In this document: one piece after another, positions 54,800-63,063 of the stretch
Layout of the letters: every line of letters begins with the position of its first letter
Position numbering within the stretch: position 1 is the first letter of the stretch
NCBI RefSeq assembly: GCF_900455735.1
Contig: NZ_UAUI01000013.1
Span: 1 to 64,000, forward strand
From: Rhodococcus wratislaviensis
GTDB lineage: Bacteria > Actinomycetota > Actinomycetes > Mycobacteriales > Mycobacteriaceae
Length of the DNA: 64,000 bases
Reading direction: 5' to 3'
Notes under the pieces: generated by a model
Told to the model about the DNA's origin: nothing
Seen by the model: the letters and a program-made list of their open reading frames with translations, nothing else
The model's database searches: none
Translations under genes and position numbers: made by a program

Positions 54800-55468
54800 A
54801 TGTCGAACTATCGAAAAGCACTCGTAGCAGCGGCCATCGGCGCCCTGGCACTGACCCCGCTCGCGGCGTGCTCGAGCAACGATTCGAATGCGGCGTCGAA
54901 TGTGAGCGCAGCAGCATCCTCGCAACCCGCACCCGTCGCCCAGGTGGACAACCTGACCGGGGTGAGTACCGCCGTCGCATTGGATTCCGGCTTCACCGGA
55001 GCCCTGACGACGCTCGGACTCACCCCCGGAGTGGTGGGTACGGCGGCGCTCGCCGACGGATCGGTCAGCTTCCCGATCACCGGCGGCAACGTGAAGTACT
55101 GGGAGCCGGGCACGGTCGATCCCTACGTACAGGGCGAGATCATGCACGACGGCAGCGGATTGTCGTTGGCGGCGCCCGGCACCGTCGTCGAACTCACCGA
55201 TTTCGCGATCGACCCGGGAACGTCGCTGCTCACCGGCGACGTCAGCGTCAACGGTGCGTCGGCGGCCACCGATGCGGTGTTGTTCGATCTCAACGGCCGC
55301 ACGTTGAAGCCGCTGCAGACAGGACCGAACGACACGGCGATCCTGCAGGGAACCGAGGTCAAGATCTCGGAAGACGCGGCCGGACTGCTGAACGAGACGT
55401 TCAAGACCGACGCCGTGAAGCCGGGGTTGCTGGTCGGAATCGCCACCATCACGATCGCGACCAAGTGA
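54800..55468 (+). CDS. Secreted lipoprotein of unknown function
   Basis: A 222-residue protein with a lipoprotein signal ending in LAACSS (lipidated C24), a Ser/Ala/Asn-rich spacer, and a beta-rich domain (AVALDSGFTGALTTLGLTPG, FPITGGNVKYWEPG, VVELTDFAIDPGTSLLTGDV). This arrangement recalls actinobacterial cell-wall lipoproteins, but no named family is certain. A TTG nine bases upstream is an alternative start. It converges with the large membrane-protein gene that ends 38 bp later. Confidence 0.78.
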   Translation: MSNYRKALVAAAIGALALTPLAACSSNDSNAASNVSAAASSQPAPVAQVDNLTGVSTAVALDSGFTGALTTLGLTPGVVGTAALADGSVSFPITGGNVKYWEPGTVDPYVQGEIMHDGSGLSLAAPGTVVELTDFAIDPGTSLLTGDVSVNGASAATDAVLFDLNGRTLKPLQTGPNDTAILQGTEVKISEDAAGLLNETFKTDAVKPGLLVGIATITIATK

Positions 55469-55506
55469 CCGTCTGCCCCCGAACGGCACCTCGGATGCGC
55501 CGGCCG

Positions 55507-56919
55507 TCACCAGTTCGTGAACAGCAGATGGTTGACGGCCAGCGCACCGGCGGCCTGCACCGCGAGCCAGAACCGGTGGCTTCCGCGCGGCAGGAGGGCG
55601 GGGGCGGCGAGAAGCCACACTTCGAACGGCAACCAGATCCGCTCGGTCTCCGCCTTGCTCAACGCGCTCAGGTCCGCGATCACCACCGCCAGCAGCGCCG
55701 AGAGCACGAGGACGGGAACCGGCGACCGCGCCCGCACCCGGGACCAGGCGAACGCCCGGGGCAGCGCGGCGGGCACCGCCAACCCCACCGCGCAGACGAG
55801 CGACGCGAAGTTGGCCCAGCCCCAGTAGGCGAAGGGGCGATCCGACGCGATGCCCTGGTAATACCGTTCCTGCACCAGCTGGTAGCCGTCGAACCACCAG
55901 AATCCGTACAGCGTGAACACAGCCGCCACCGCGAGCGCGCCGGCGAGAGCGCCGACCAACGGGCGGGCCGTGCGCGCGATCACCAGGACGGCGACCGCCG
56001 GAATCGCCATCAGTGTGAGCCCGTAGCTGAGGTAGACACCGAAGCCGAGCAGCACGCCCGCCGCCACGGCGACGAGCGCGGGGATCGGGACGGTCCGGGT
56101 CGCGGACAGGGCCAGCAGGGCGATCCCCCACGCGACCACGCCGGCGAACAGTGCGTCCGCCGACACCGCCACCCAGATCGCGGCGGGTGCGAGGACGAGG
56201 AAGGGGGCCGCGCGCCGAGCCATGGCCTCGTCACCGAGCGCACGGATCGCGACGATCACGGCGGCACCGGCGCTGGACCCGACCGCGACGCACAGCGCGG
56301 ACGCCCAGGCACCGCCGTCGAGCCCGATCCGGTCGAGCCAGACGAACGTCAGGAGCGCACCGGGCGGATGCCCGGACACGTGGGTGGTCCACGAATCGGG
56401 CTGCAGGTCCAGGATCCGGTCCGCGAAGCCGCGCAGCGTCGCGGGGATGTCCGTGACGCGAGGAACCTCGTGGAGATACTCGTCGGTGGAGGTCAGGCGC
56501 CCGGCGAACCCGCGCTGCCAGCCGTCGACCAGCGCGAGCGCCATCGCCCACAGTGCGGACCCGAGCCACACTCCCACCGTGAGACGACGCCACGCCAGCG
56601 TCTGCGCCAGGCCAGGCCCCCACAACACGACCGCCGCCGCGACCGCGATGGCGATCGGCGTCCCCCACCCGACGTGCACGTCGCGGAATCCGAACAGCGG
56701 CGCGGCGTCCGCGAAGTCCCGCACACTCTCCGCGGTGCGGTGGACGATGGGGGTGATCGTCTCGTTTCCCAGGCGCGGGACGACGAACGCGACCACCACC
56801 AGGATCAGTGCGAGCGCGGCGCCCACGACGTCGCGGTACGGGAAATTGCGCTCCTCGGCGCGCTGCGGGGATCCGATGACGTCATCTCCTTCGGCGAAAG
56901 TCGCACTCGCGCCCAGCAT
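55507..56919 (-). CDS. Multi-pass membrane protein, Rv0537c-like (glycosyltransferase-type)
   Basis: About 470 residues with ten or more membrane helices and one conserved extracytoplasmic loop (DEYLHEVPRV, WTTHVSGHPPGALLTFVWLDR). The helix pattern and the HPPG loop resemble GT-C membrane glycosyltransferases; the M. tuberculosis counterpart by position is Rv0537c, next to pnp-galE3. The start is uncertain: ATG at 56919 lies 20 bp from the divergent phosphorylase start, without a clear ribosome site; an ATG at 56958 would overlap that gene. It might use the lipid-linked sugar made by the neighbouring GT2 protein. Confidence 0.8.
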   Translation of the reverse strand: MLGASATFAEGDDVIGSPQRAEERNFPYRDVVGAALALILVVVAFVVPRLGNETITPIVHRTAESVRDFADAAPLFGFRDVHVGWGTPIAIAVAAAVVLWGPGLAQTLAWRRLTVGVWLGSALWAMALALVDGWQRGFAGRLTSTDEYLHEVPRVTDIPATLRGFADRILDLQPDSWTTHVSGHPPGALLTFVWLDRIGLDGGAWASALCVAVGSSAGAAVIVAIRALGDEAMARRAAPFLVLAPAAIWVAVSADALFAGVVAWGIALLALSATRTVPIPALVAVAAGVLLGFGVYLSYGLTLMAIPAVAVLVIARTARPLVGALAGALAVAAVFTLYGFWWFDGYQLVQERYYQGIASDRPFAYWGWANFASLVCAVGLAVPAALPRAFAWSRVRARSPVPVLVLSALLAVVIADLSALSKAETERIWLPFEVWLLAAPALLPRGSHRFWLAVQAAGALAVNHLLFTNW

Positions 56920-56939
56920 AACGACGGAGGATTGACTGC

Positions 56940-57746
56940 ATGACCGCAATGAGTGCACGCGAACCGGCCCGCGCGGACGTCGCCGTGATCGGCGGGAGCG
57001 GCTTCTACTCGTTCTTCGACGAGGACGCCGCGGAAGTCACGATCGACACTCCGTACGGCAACCCCAGCGCTCCGATCACGGTCGGCGACGTGGAGGGCAG
57101 GCAGGTGGCGTTCCTCCCCCGCCACGGCTCCCGGCACGAATTCGCGCCCCACACCATCCCGTACCGCGCGAACCTGTGGGCGCTGCGCACGCTGGGCGTG
57201 CGGCAGGTGTTCGCACCCTGCGCCGCCGGCAGCCTCACCCCCGACCTGGGACCGGGCTCGATGGTCGTGCCCGACCAACTGGTCGATCGCACCAGCGGCC
57301 GCACGCAGACGTACTTCGACGGGGGCGGCGTGCACGTCCAGTTCGCCGACCCGTACTGCTCCGACCTACGCAAGGCCGCCGCCCGGCCGGGCACCGTGGA
57401 GGGCGGTGTGCTGGTGGTGGTCGAGGGGCCACGGTTCTCGACCAGGGCGGAGAGCGTGTGGTTCGCCCGGCAGGGCTGGACCCTCGTCAACATGACGGGC
57501 CACCCCGAGGCGGTCCTCGCCCGGGAACTCGAGATGTGCTACGCCACCATCGCTTTGGTCACCGATCTCGACGCGGGGATCGAGTCGGGGGACGGTGTGC
57601 GCGCCGTGGACGTGTTCGCCGAGTTCCAGCGCAACCTCGGGCCCCTGAAGACGCTGGTGCGGTCCGCGATCGCCGCCGCCCCCGAAGGCCCCTGCGAAAC
57701 CTGCCGCGTCCACGAGGGTGTGAACCTGCCGATCGAGCTGCCATGA
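56940..57746 (+). CDS. S-methyl-5'-thioadenosine phosphorylase family protein
   Basis: A 268-residue nucleoside phosphorylase of the MTAP/PNP group: AVIGGSGFYSF, phosphate-binding LPRHGSRHEFAPHTIPYRAN, PCAAGSLTPDLGPGS, VVVEGPRFSTRAES and NMTGHPEAVLARELEMCYA. It cleaves methylthioadenosine or a related 5'-modified nucleoside to adenine and a sugar 1-phosphate. The counterpart in M. tuberculosis is Rv0535 (pnp). The ATG follows GGAGG. Its stop overlaps the epimerase start (ATGA), coupling a nucleoside-cleaving enzyme to sugar genes. Confidence 0.9.
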   Translation: MTAMSAREPARADVAVIGGSGFYSFFDEDAAEVTIDTPYGNPSAPITVGDVEGRQVAFLPRHGSRHEFAPHTIPYRANLWALRTLGVRQVFAPCAAGSLTPDLGPGSMVVPDQLVDRTSGRTQTYFDGGGVHVQFADPYCSDLRKAAARPGTVEGGVLVVVEGPRFSTRAESVWFARQGWTLVNMTGHPEAVLARELEMCYATIALVTDLDAGIESGDGVRAVDVFAEFQRNLGPLKTLVRSAIAAAPEGPCETCRVHEGVNLPIELP

Positions 57747-58810
57747 CGGAAACACGGGTACTACTCACTGGTGCAGCCGGATTCATCGGCAGCCACGTCC
57801 GCACCGCGCTGACCGACGCCGGCCACGACGTCGTGGCCGTGGACGCGCTGCTCCCGTCCGCGCACGGTGCCGACGTCGAGCCGCCGGACGGTGTGCGACG
57901 CGCCGACGTCCGCGACCTCTCCGCTCTGATCGAACTGCTGAGGGGTGTCGACGTCGTGTGCCATCAGGCCGCCGTCGTCGGTGCCGGTGTGGATGTGAGC
58001 GATGCCCCGGCCTACGCCAGCCACAACGATCTCGGTACAGCGACACTGCTCGCCGCGATGCACGAGTCGGGTTGCGGGAAGCTGATACTCGCGTCCTCGA
58101 TGGTCGTCTACGGGGACGGCAGGTATCGCAACGGGCGGGGCGAGTTCGTGGAGCCGCTCGCCCGCCGGACCGAGGACCTGGCCGCGGGAATCTTCGACGA
58201 GAGGGATCCCGACACGGGCGATCCCCTGGAGTGGACACTCGTGGAGGAGGATTCGCCTCTGCGGCCGCGAAGTCTCTACGCCGCAGGCAAGGTCGCCCAG
58301 GAGCACTACGCACTCGCCTGGGCGCTGGCCACCGGCGGTTCCGTGACGGCTCTGCGCTATCACAACGTCTACGGCGATCGCATGCCGCGTGACACCCCGT
58401 ACTCCGGGGTGGCCGCGATGTTCCGTTCCGCCCTCGAGAACGGCGACCCTCCGCGCGTGTTCGAGGACGGTCGGCAGACAAGGGATTTCGTGCACGTCCA
58501 CGACGTCGCGGCGGCGAACGTGGCCGCGGTCGAGGCGGCCATGCCGGGATTCTCGGCGTTCAATGTGTGCTCGGGACAACCGATCACGATCGGCGAGGTG
58601 GCCGCGACACTCGCGCGTTCGTACGGAGGGCCCGAACCCGTCGTCACCGGCGAATACCGACCCGGCGACGTGCGGCACATCGTCGCCGACCCCCGCCTGG
58701 CCCGCGAGCGGCTGGGCTTCCTGGCTCGGATCATGCCCGCCGAGGGGATCGCGGCGTTCGCGCACGCACCCCTGAGGGATGCTGCGCCGGCGGGACCTCC
58801 CCATGTCTGA
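57743..58810 (+). CDS. NAD-dependent epimerase/dehydratase (GalE-like)
   Basis: A 355-residue extended SDR with the Rossmann motif TGAAGFIGSHV at the N-terminus, catalytic serine in ASSMVVYG, YAAGK active-site motif, and HNVYGDRMPRDTPYSGVAAMFR in the substrate part. It corresponds by order to galE3 (Rv0536). It probably modifies a nucleotide sugar. It is coupled to the phosphorylase upstream and overlaps the GT2 start by eight bases. Confidence 0.9.
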   Translation: MTETRVLLTGAAGFIGSHVRTALTDAGHDVVAVDALLPSAHGADVEPPDGVRRADVRDLSALIELLRGVDVVCHQAAVVGAGVDVSDAPAYASHNDLGTATLLAAMHESGCGKLILASSMVVYGDGRYRNGRGEFVEPLARRTEDLAAGIFDERDPDTGDPLEWTLVEEDSPLRPRSLYAAGKVAQEHYALAWALATGGSVTALRYHNVYGDRMPRDTPYSGVAAMFRSALENGDPPRVFEDGRQTRDFVHVHDVAAANVAAVEAAMPGFSAFNVCSGQPITIGEVAATLARSYGGPEPVVTGEYRPGDVRHIVADPRLARERLGFLARIMPAEGIAAFAHAPLRDAAPAGPPHV

Positions 58811-59477
58811 GCGCGCGCCGATCTCAGCGCGGGACGTCACCGTCGTCATCCCGTGCATGAACGAGGCCGGGTCCCTGCCCGGAGTGCTGGCCGCGGTGCC
58901 CCGCGACTACCGGACGGTGGTGGTGGACAACAACTCCACCGACGACACCGCCGCGGTCGCGGGCACGCACGGCGCGACGGTGGTGTGGGAGCCTGTCCCG
59001 GGATACGGTGCGGCCGTGCACTCCGGGGTGCTGGCAGCGCAGACTCCGGTGGTCTGCGTGCTGGACGGCGACGGCTCGATGAACCCGGGCGAACTGCCTC
59101 GACTGGTCTCCGCACTGGAGTCGGGCGCCGACCTCGCCGTCGGGCGGCGCCGCGCCGATCGGCGTGGAACGTGGCCGCTGCACAGCAGGATCGGCAACGC
59201 CGTCGTCGCCGCACGACTCCGACGCCGGTACGGCCTCCCGGTCCACGACCTCGGGGCGATGAGAGCCGTACGCAGGCAGGACCTCCTCGCGTTGGGGGTC
59301 GACGACCGCAGGTCGGGCTATCCGCTGCAGCTTCTCGTGCTCGCCGGCCGCGCCCACTGGCGGGTCGCGGAGCGCGACATCACCTACCGGCCGCGCACCG
59401 CCGGCGCGTCGAAGGTGTCGGGTTCACTGAAGGGCACCGTCGTCGCCGTCCACGACTTCTGGAAGGTGATCGGATGA
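58803..59477 (+). CDS. GT2-family glycosyltransferase (dolichyl-phosphate sugar synthase-like)
   Basis: A 224-residue GT-A protein: TVVIPCMNEAGSLPGVLAA, VVVDNNSTDDTAAVA and the metal-binding CVLDGDGSMNPGEL, then VHDLGAMRAVRR. It lacks C-terminal membrane segments. The family adds a sugar from a nucleotide donor to a polyprenyl phosphate; the mycobacterial counterpart by order is Rv0539. An ATG 24 bases earlier is possible. The stop overlaps the DUF2064 start (ATGA). Confidence 0.88.
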   Translation: MSERAPISARDVTVVIPCMNEAGSLPGVLAAVPRDYRTVVVDNNSTDDTAAVAGTHGATVVWEPVPGYGAAVHSGVLAAQTPVVCVLDGDGSMNPGELPRLVSALESGADLAVGRRRADRRGTWPLHSRIGNAVVAARLRRRYGLPVHDLGAMRAVRRQDLLALGVDDRRSGYPLQLLVLAGRAHWRVAERDITYRPRTAGASKVSGSLKGTVVAVHDFWKVIG

Positions 59478-60148
59478 TCCTCGACGTTGCAGTACTGGTG
59501 GTCGCGAAGGCACCGGTGCCCGGGTTCGCGAAGACCCGGCTCGCGCGGGACGTCGGCGACGCCCGGGCCGCCGACCTCGCCGCCGCCTCGCTGCTGGACA
59601 CCCTGGACGCCGTCACCGGCGTCCGCGTCGCGCGGCGGGCGGTGGCGATGACCGGCGATCTCGGCCGGGCCGTCCGGGGCACCGACATCGCGGCGGCGTT
59701 GGACTGTTTCACGGTGCTGCCGCAACGGGGTGCGGATTTCGCGGAGCGATTGGTGAATGCCCACGCCGACGCGTTCGCCGCGTTCGGCCTGCCGATTCTT
59801 CAGATCGGTATGGACACACCGCAGGTGACGGCGGAACTGCTCACGGAATCGGCGGACCTGCTCACCGAGCGGAAGGGCCGATGCGTCCTCGGACTCGCGG
59901 AGGACGGCGGGTGGTGGATCCTCGGCGTGCCCGACGCGGTCGCGACGGAGGCGATACGCCCGGTCCCCACGTCGAGCCCGGACACCGGACGCCTCACCCG
60001 GGAGGCCCTCCTCGCGGCAGGCGCCGAGGTGCTGTCGCTGCCGACGCTCCGCGACGTCGACTACGCGGCGGACGTCGCCCCGGTCGCCGCCCTCTGCCCG
60101 GAGTCCAGTCGCTTCCGCCGTGAGTACTTGTCAACCGCGGGCGGTTGA
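59474..60148 (+). CDS. DUF2064 (TIGR04282-type) glycosyltransferase-fold protein
   Basis: A 224-residue protein with VLVVAKAPVPGFAKTRLA at the N-terminus, QIGMDTPQVTAELL and LAEDGGWWILGV, all marks of DUF2064, a nucleotidyl/glycosyltransferase-like fold annotated as arsenosugar biosynthesis glycosyltransferase in TIGR04282. The counterpart by order is Rv0540. The last residues REYLSTAGG and the stop codon come from a palindromic repeat, nearly the same tail (REYLLTSGG) as the unrelated DUF3089 protein. It converges with a TetR gene. Confidence 0.87.
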   Translation: MILDVAVLVVAKAPVPGFAKTRLARDVGDARAADLAAASLLDTLDAVTGVRVARRAVAMTGDLGRAVRGTDIAAALDCFTVLPQRGADFAERLVNAHADAFAAFGLPILQIGMDTPQVTAELLTESADLLTERKGRCVLGLAEDGGWWILGVPDAVATEAIRPVPTSSPDTGRLTREALLAAGAEVLSLPTLRDVDYAADVAPVAALCPESSRFRREYLSTAGG

Positions 60149-60161
60149 CAAGTACTCACGG
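60118..60161. repeat. 44-bp palindromic element, copy 4
   Basis: Perfect 21-bp arms (CCGTGAGTACTTGTCAACCG at the left; its complement ends at 60161) around two central bases. It contains the stop codons of both convergent genes, DUF2064 (TGA at 60146) and TetR (60156-60158), and probably terminates both. Confidence 0.9.
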
Positions 60162-60845
60162 GGCGTTGATGCGGGCAAGTGCGAGGTAGAGCGGTTCGGT
60201 GGGATCGAGTTCGATCCCGTTACGGCGGAGGAATGCGTCGAGCACGCCCCACACGAGGGGCGCCACCTGGCCGACGAAGTACTCGGTGTCCGGTTTCGCG
60301 GAACCCTGCGACGACTCGAGCCACAGGTCGGTGGTCGAGACCATGATCCCGACCGCGGCGCGGGCGGTGAACCGGACGTCGGAAACTTCGGCGGACACGG
60401 ACTCGAAGATCGTCGACGCGACGCCGGCCAGCCGGTCGGTGAGGTCGCGCTCGACGTCGAGGGACAGGGCGGATCCCGCGCCGTCCTGCTTCAGCTCGCC
60501 GTCCGCCAGGAAGCGGAAGACGTTCGGGTGCTCGGCGACCACTTCGGCGTAGCCGGTGATGGCGTGGTTCAGCGCCTCGTGCGGTGTGGTGAGCAGGAAG
60601 TTGAATTTGGGTGCCACCAGCTTGTAGACGTCGCGGGTGGTGCGGTCGGCGATGGCCTTGTAGAGGTCGGCCTTGTCTGCGAAGTGCCGGTACAGCCGGG
60701 GCTTCGTCGCCCCCGCCTCCTTGGCGATGTCGTTCATGCTCGGGCGTGGGCCGTGCGTGTCGATCACCCGGTAGGCGGCGTCGATGAACTCCTCACGGGC
60801 GCGTGCCCGCCGGTCCCACGACCGCGGGGTGTCTGTTTCTGCCAC
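60156..60845 (-). CDS. TetR-family regulator of the diiron-reductase-SDR operon
   Basis: About 229 residues with one TetR helix-turn-helix (FIDAAYRVIDTHGPRPSMND, then TKPRLYRHFADKADLY) and a ligand domain. A GTG at 60845 (VAETDTPRSWDRRARAREE) with a purine-rich stretch before it is preferred; an ATG at 60953 would add 36 unconserved residues. It is divergent from the PF10118 gene and likely represses it. The stop lies in the palindromic element. Confidence 0.87.
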   Translation of the reverse strand: MAETDTPRSWDRRARAREEFIDAAYRVIDTHGPRPSMNDIAKEAGATKPRLYRHFADKADLYKAIADRTTRDVYKLVAPKFNFLLTTPHEALNHAITGYAEVVAEHPNVFRFLADGELKQDGAGSALSLDVERDLTDRLAGVASTIFESVSAEVSDVRFTARAAVGIMVSTTDLWLESSQGSAKPDTEYFVGQVAPLVWGVLDAFLRRNGIELDPTEPLYLALARINAP

Positions 60846-60969
60846 TTCGCCTGGGCTCCGATTGCTCGTTGGACCTGTGCCGATACCCAGGGTACGGGAC
60901 CGTGTTCCGACAACGGCAGTAGTGGTTGACACCGCAGTTCGCCGGTGTGACACTCGACTCGCACAAAAC

Positions 60970-60984
60970 GTAACCGCGAGTAAC
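60970..60984 (+). promoter_or_regulatory. Direct GTAAC repeat in the divergent promoter
   Basis: GTAACCGCGAGTAAC has two GTAAC words ten bases apart in the 219-bp region between the TetR gene and the PF10118 gene. A TTGACA at 60926-60931 upstream may be a -35 box. A role as regulator site is only a suggestion. Confidence 0.25.
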
Positions 60985-61064
60985 GCTCATCGTGTCTCGC
61001 GGTACCGGCGGCCACGCGGCCGAACGGCGCCCCTCGCCCGAAGCCGACTTCGAGGAGATCACTG

Positions 61065-61970
61065 ATGGCACTGCGGAACGGAAAGAAGGCCGACGCGATC
61101 GACGTCGACCCCGGTGACGTGACCCTGCAGGCACGCAACGTGAAGTTCGACTGGTCCCGGACCCCGCTGCACTGGATTCCCGGCGAACCGATCGCCTCCC
61201 ACACACTCAGCGCGATCAACCTGATCCTTCCCGAGGGGGAGCGGTGGTTCTGCGCGACGTTCACCGAAGCCCTGCCCTTGATCAACGACGACCGACTCCG
61301 CGCCGACGTCCGAGGGTTCATCGGGCAGGAAGCGATGCACGCCGAGACCCACAACGTGGTGCTGTACGAGTTCCTTGACGCACACGACGTGGATCCGCGG
61401 CCGTTCGTGCTGCAGTCGGAATACCTCATGAGGAAGGTGCTGGGCCGCAGGGAGATGGGCAGCGCCCGCGCTCAGCGTCAGCAGCTCGTCGAACGGCTCG
61501 CATTCATCGGCGCCATCGAGCACATGACGGCATTCCTGGGCGACTGGATCCTGAACGCGCGCCTCGAGGACTTCGACGCCGACCCCGCCATGACGGACCT
61601 GTACCGCTGGCACGGCGCGGAGGAGGTCGAACATCGCAACGTCGCTCACGACGTCGCCATGTACTTCGGGGTGGGGTACGTCCGGCGCAACCTCGCGATG
61701 CTGGTGTCGTATCTCGCGTTCCTGGTGGTGATGACGCGCGGGCTCAAGTTCATCGTGCACGCCGACCCGACGATGCCCGATCGCGGCTACTTCTCCCTGT
61801 GGATGGGGCTGCTCGTGGCGATGCGCCGAGGCTCCCTGCCCGGACTGTCGAGCCTGTTCCGGGGCGCCCTCCGATACCTCGACCCCCGGTACTCACCGCA
61901 GGCCGAGGGCGACACGGCGCAGGCGATCGCCTATCTGGCCAAGTCGCCTGCCGCGAGGGCGGCGGCGTAG
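61065..61970 (+). CDS. PF10118 'metal-dependent hydrolase' family protein with diiron-type site
   Basis: A 301-residue, mostly helical protein. E68, then E89-x-x-H92 in QEAMHAETH, E152 in GAIEHM, and E187-x-x-H190 in EEVEHRNVAHD give the order Glu, Glu-x2-His, Glu, Glu-x2-His, the ligand plan of ferritin-like diiron oxygenases and desaturases. The family carries the cautious name predicted metal-dependent hydrolase. A hydrophobic segment lies at about 205-230. The next gene, starting at its stop codon, encodes a 2Fe-2S flavin reductase, which argues for an oxygenase or desaturase. It is divergent from a TetR repressor. The substrate is unknown. Confidence 0.85.
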   Translation: MALRNGKKADAIDVDPGDVTLQARNVKFDWSRTPLHWIPGEPIASHTLSAINLILPEGERWFCATFTEALPLINDDRLRADVRGFIGQEAMHAETHNVVLYEFLDAHDVDPRPFVLQSEYLMRKVLGRREMGSARAQRQQLVERLAFIGAIEHMTAFLGDWILNARLEDFDADPAMTDLYRWHGAEEVEHRNVAHDVAMYFGVGYVRRNLAMLVSYLAFLVVMTRGLKFIVHADPTMPDRGYFSLWMGLLVAMRRGSLPGLSSLFRGALRYLDPRYSPQAEGDTAQAIAYLAKSPAARAAA

Positions 61971-63037
61971 TGACTCCGACGTATCCGGCACCGACCTCCG
62001 TACCGGGCGATCTGTGGGGGAAGCGGCAACGCGACCCGCTGCTGCGTGCCGTCGCCGGTGTCGCCACCGCGTACATGCGGTCGCTGCGCTTCCTGTACCG
62101 CACCGACATCACCCCACCGGTCAGCGTCGGCTGCCGGCGGATGCTGGTGCGTGAGCGCAGAGTGGTGGCGCACGACGAGAACGTCGTGAGCCTGACCCTG
62201 GCCGCCCCCGACGGCGGCGAACTCGACCGGTGGCGGCCGGGCGCGCATCTCGACCTCGAACTGCCGTCCGGGCGCAGGCGTCAGTACTCTTTGTGCGGAG
62301 ACCCGGCGGACAGTCGCGCGTACACCATTGCGGTGCGGCGCATTCCCGACGGCGGCGGGGGCTCGCTCGAGGTCCACGACGTCCTGCACCCCGGAGCGTC
62401 GGTGAAGGTCCGCGGCCCGTACAACGCGTTCCCCCTGGCGTTGCCCGGACACGGATCGACCGCCGACGGCCTGCACTTCGTCGCGGGCGGAATCGGGATC
62501 ACCCCCATCCTCCCGATGGTGCGTCTGGCCCATCGCCTCGACCTCGCCTGGTCGATGGTCTACACCGGCCGTAACCGGGAGTCGCTGCCCTTCCTGGACC
62601 AGCTCGAAGAGTTCGGCGACCGGGTGGCGGTGCGCACCGACGACGACGGCGGAATGCCTACCGCAGCAGAGCTGCTCGGCGCGGTGACCGATACGTCCGC
62701 GGTGTACTGCTGCGGCCCGATTCCGATGATCGAGGCGATCGACGACGCCCTGCCGTCTCGTGTCGAGTTCCACTACGAGCGGTTCTCGCCCCCGCCGATC
62801 GTCGACGGGCGGCCGTTCGAGGCCGAACTCGCCCGCACCGGTGAGGTGGTGGAGGTCCCCGCCGACCGGACTGCGCTCGACGCGATTTCCGAAGTGCGTC
62901 CCGGGCTTGCCTTCTCCTGCCGGCAGGGGTTCTGTGGAACCTGCGCCGTCGGCGTTGAGCACGAGGGCCGGACCTCCGGCCAGATGCTGCTCTGCGTCGA
63001 ACGCACCCAGGGCGAGCGCGTCGTCCTGGACATCTGA
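61970..63037 (+). CDS. Ferredoxin-NAD(P)H reductase of the PDR/VanB type
   Basis: A 355-residue electron-transfer protein. An FAD/FMN domain (RRQYSLCGDP), an NAD(P)H domain (FVAGGIGITPILPMV, YCCGPIPMIEAI) and a C-terminal plant-type 2Fe-2S domain with C317, C322, C325 and C342 (SCRQGFCGTCAVG) are in that order. It delivers electrons from NAD(P)H to an oxygenase, most likely the diiron-type protein encoded before it. The GTG start overlaps the previous stop by one base; about 45 extra N-terminal residues precede the reductase fold. Confidence 0.9.
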   Translation: MTPTYPAPTSVPGDLWGKRQRDPLLRAVAGVATAYMRSLRFLYRTDITPPVSVGCRRMLVRERRVVAHDENVVSLTLAAPDGGELDRWRPGAHLDLELPSGRRRQYSLCGDPADSRAYTIAVRRIPDGGGGSLEVHDVLHPGASVKVRGPYNAFPLALPGHGSTADGLHFVAGGIGITPILPMVRLAHRLDLAWSMVYTGRNRESLPFLDQLEEFGDRVAVRTDDDGGMPTAAELLGAVTDTSAVYCCGPIPMIEAIDDALPSRVEFHYERFSPPPIVDGRPFEAELARTGEVVEVPADRTALDAISEVRPGLAFSCRQGFCGTCAVGVEHEGRTSGQMLLCVERTQGERVVLDI

Positions 63038-63063
63038 CCGCACCCCGAGGAGACGGTTCCTTC

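Noticed and set aside
54664..56943. A 759-codon plus-strand frame covering the lipoprotein and membrane-protein genes
   Set aside because: Composition is extremely Arg/His/Gly-rich and it lies out of frame with a recognisable lipoprotein and antisense to a multi-helix membrane protein.
32778..60161. The four palindromes considered as CRISPR repeats or a riboswitch family
   Set aside because: They are thousands of bases apart, located at gene ends, with no spacers and no upstream leader role; terminator-like repeat is the simpler reading.
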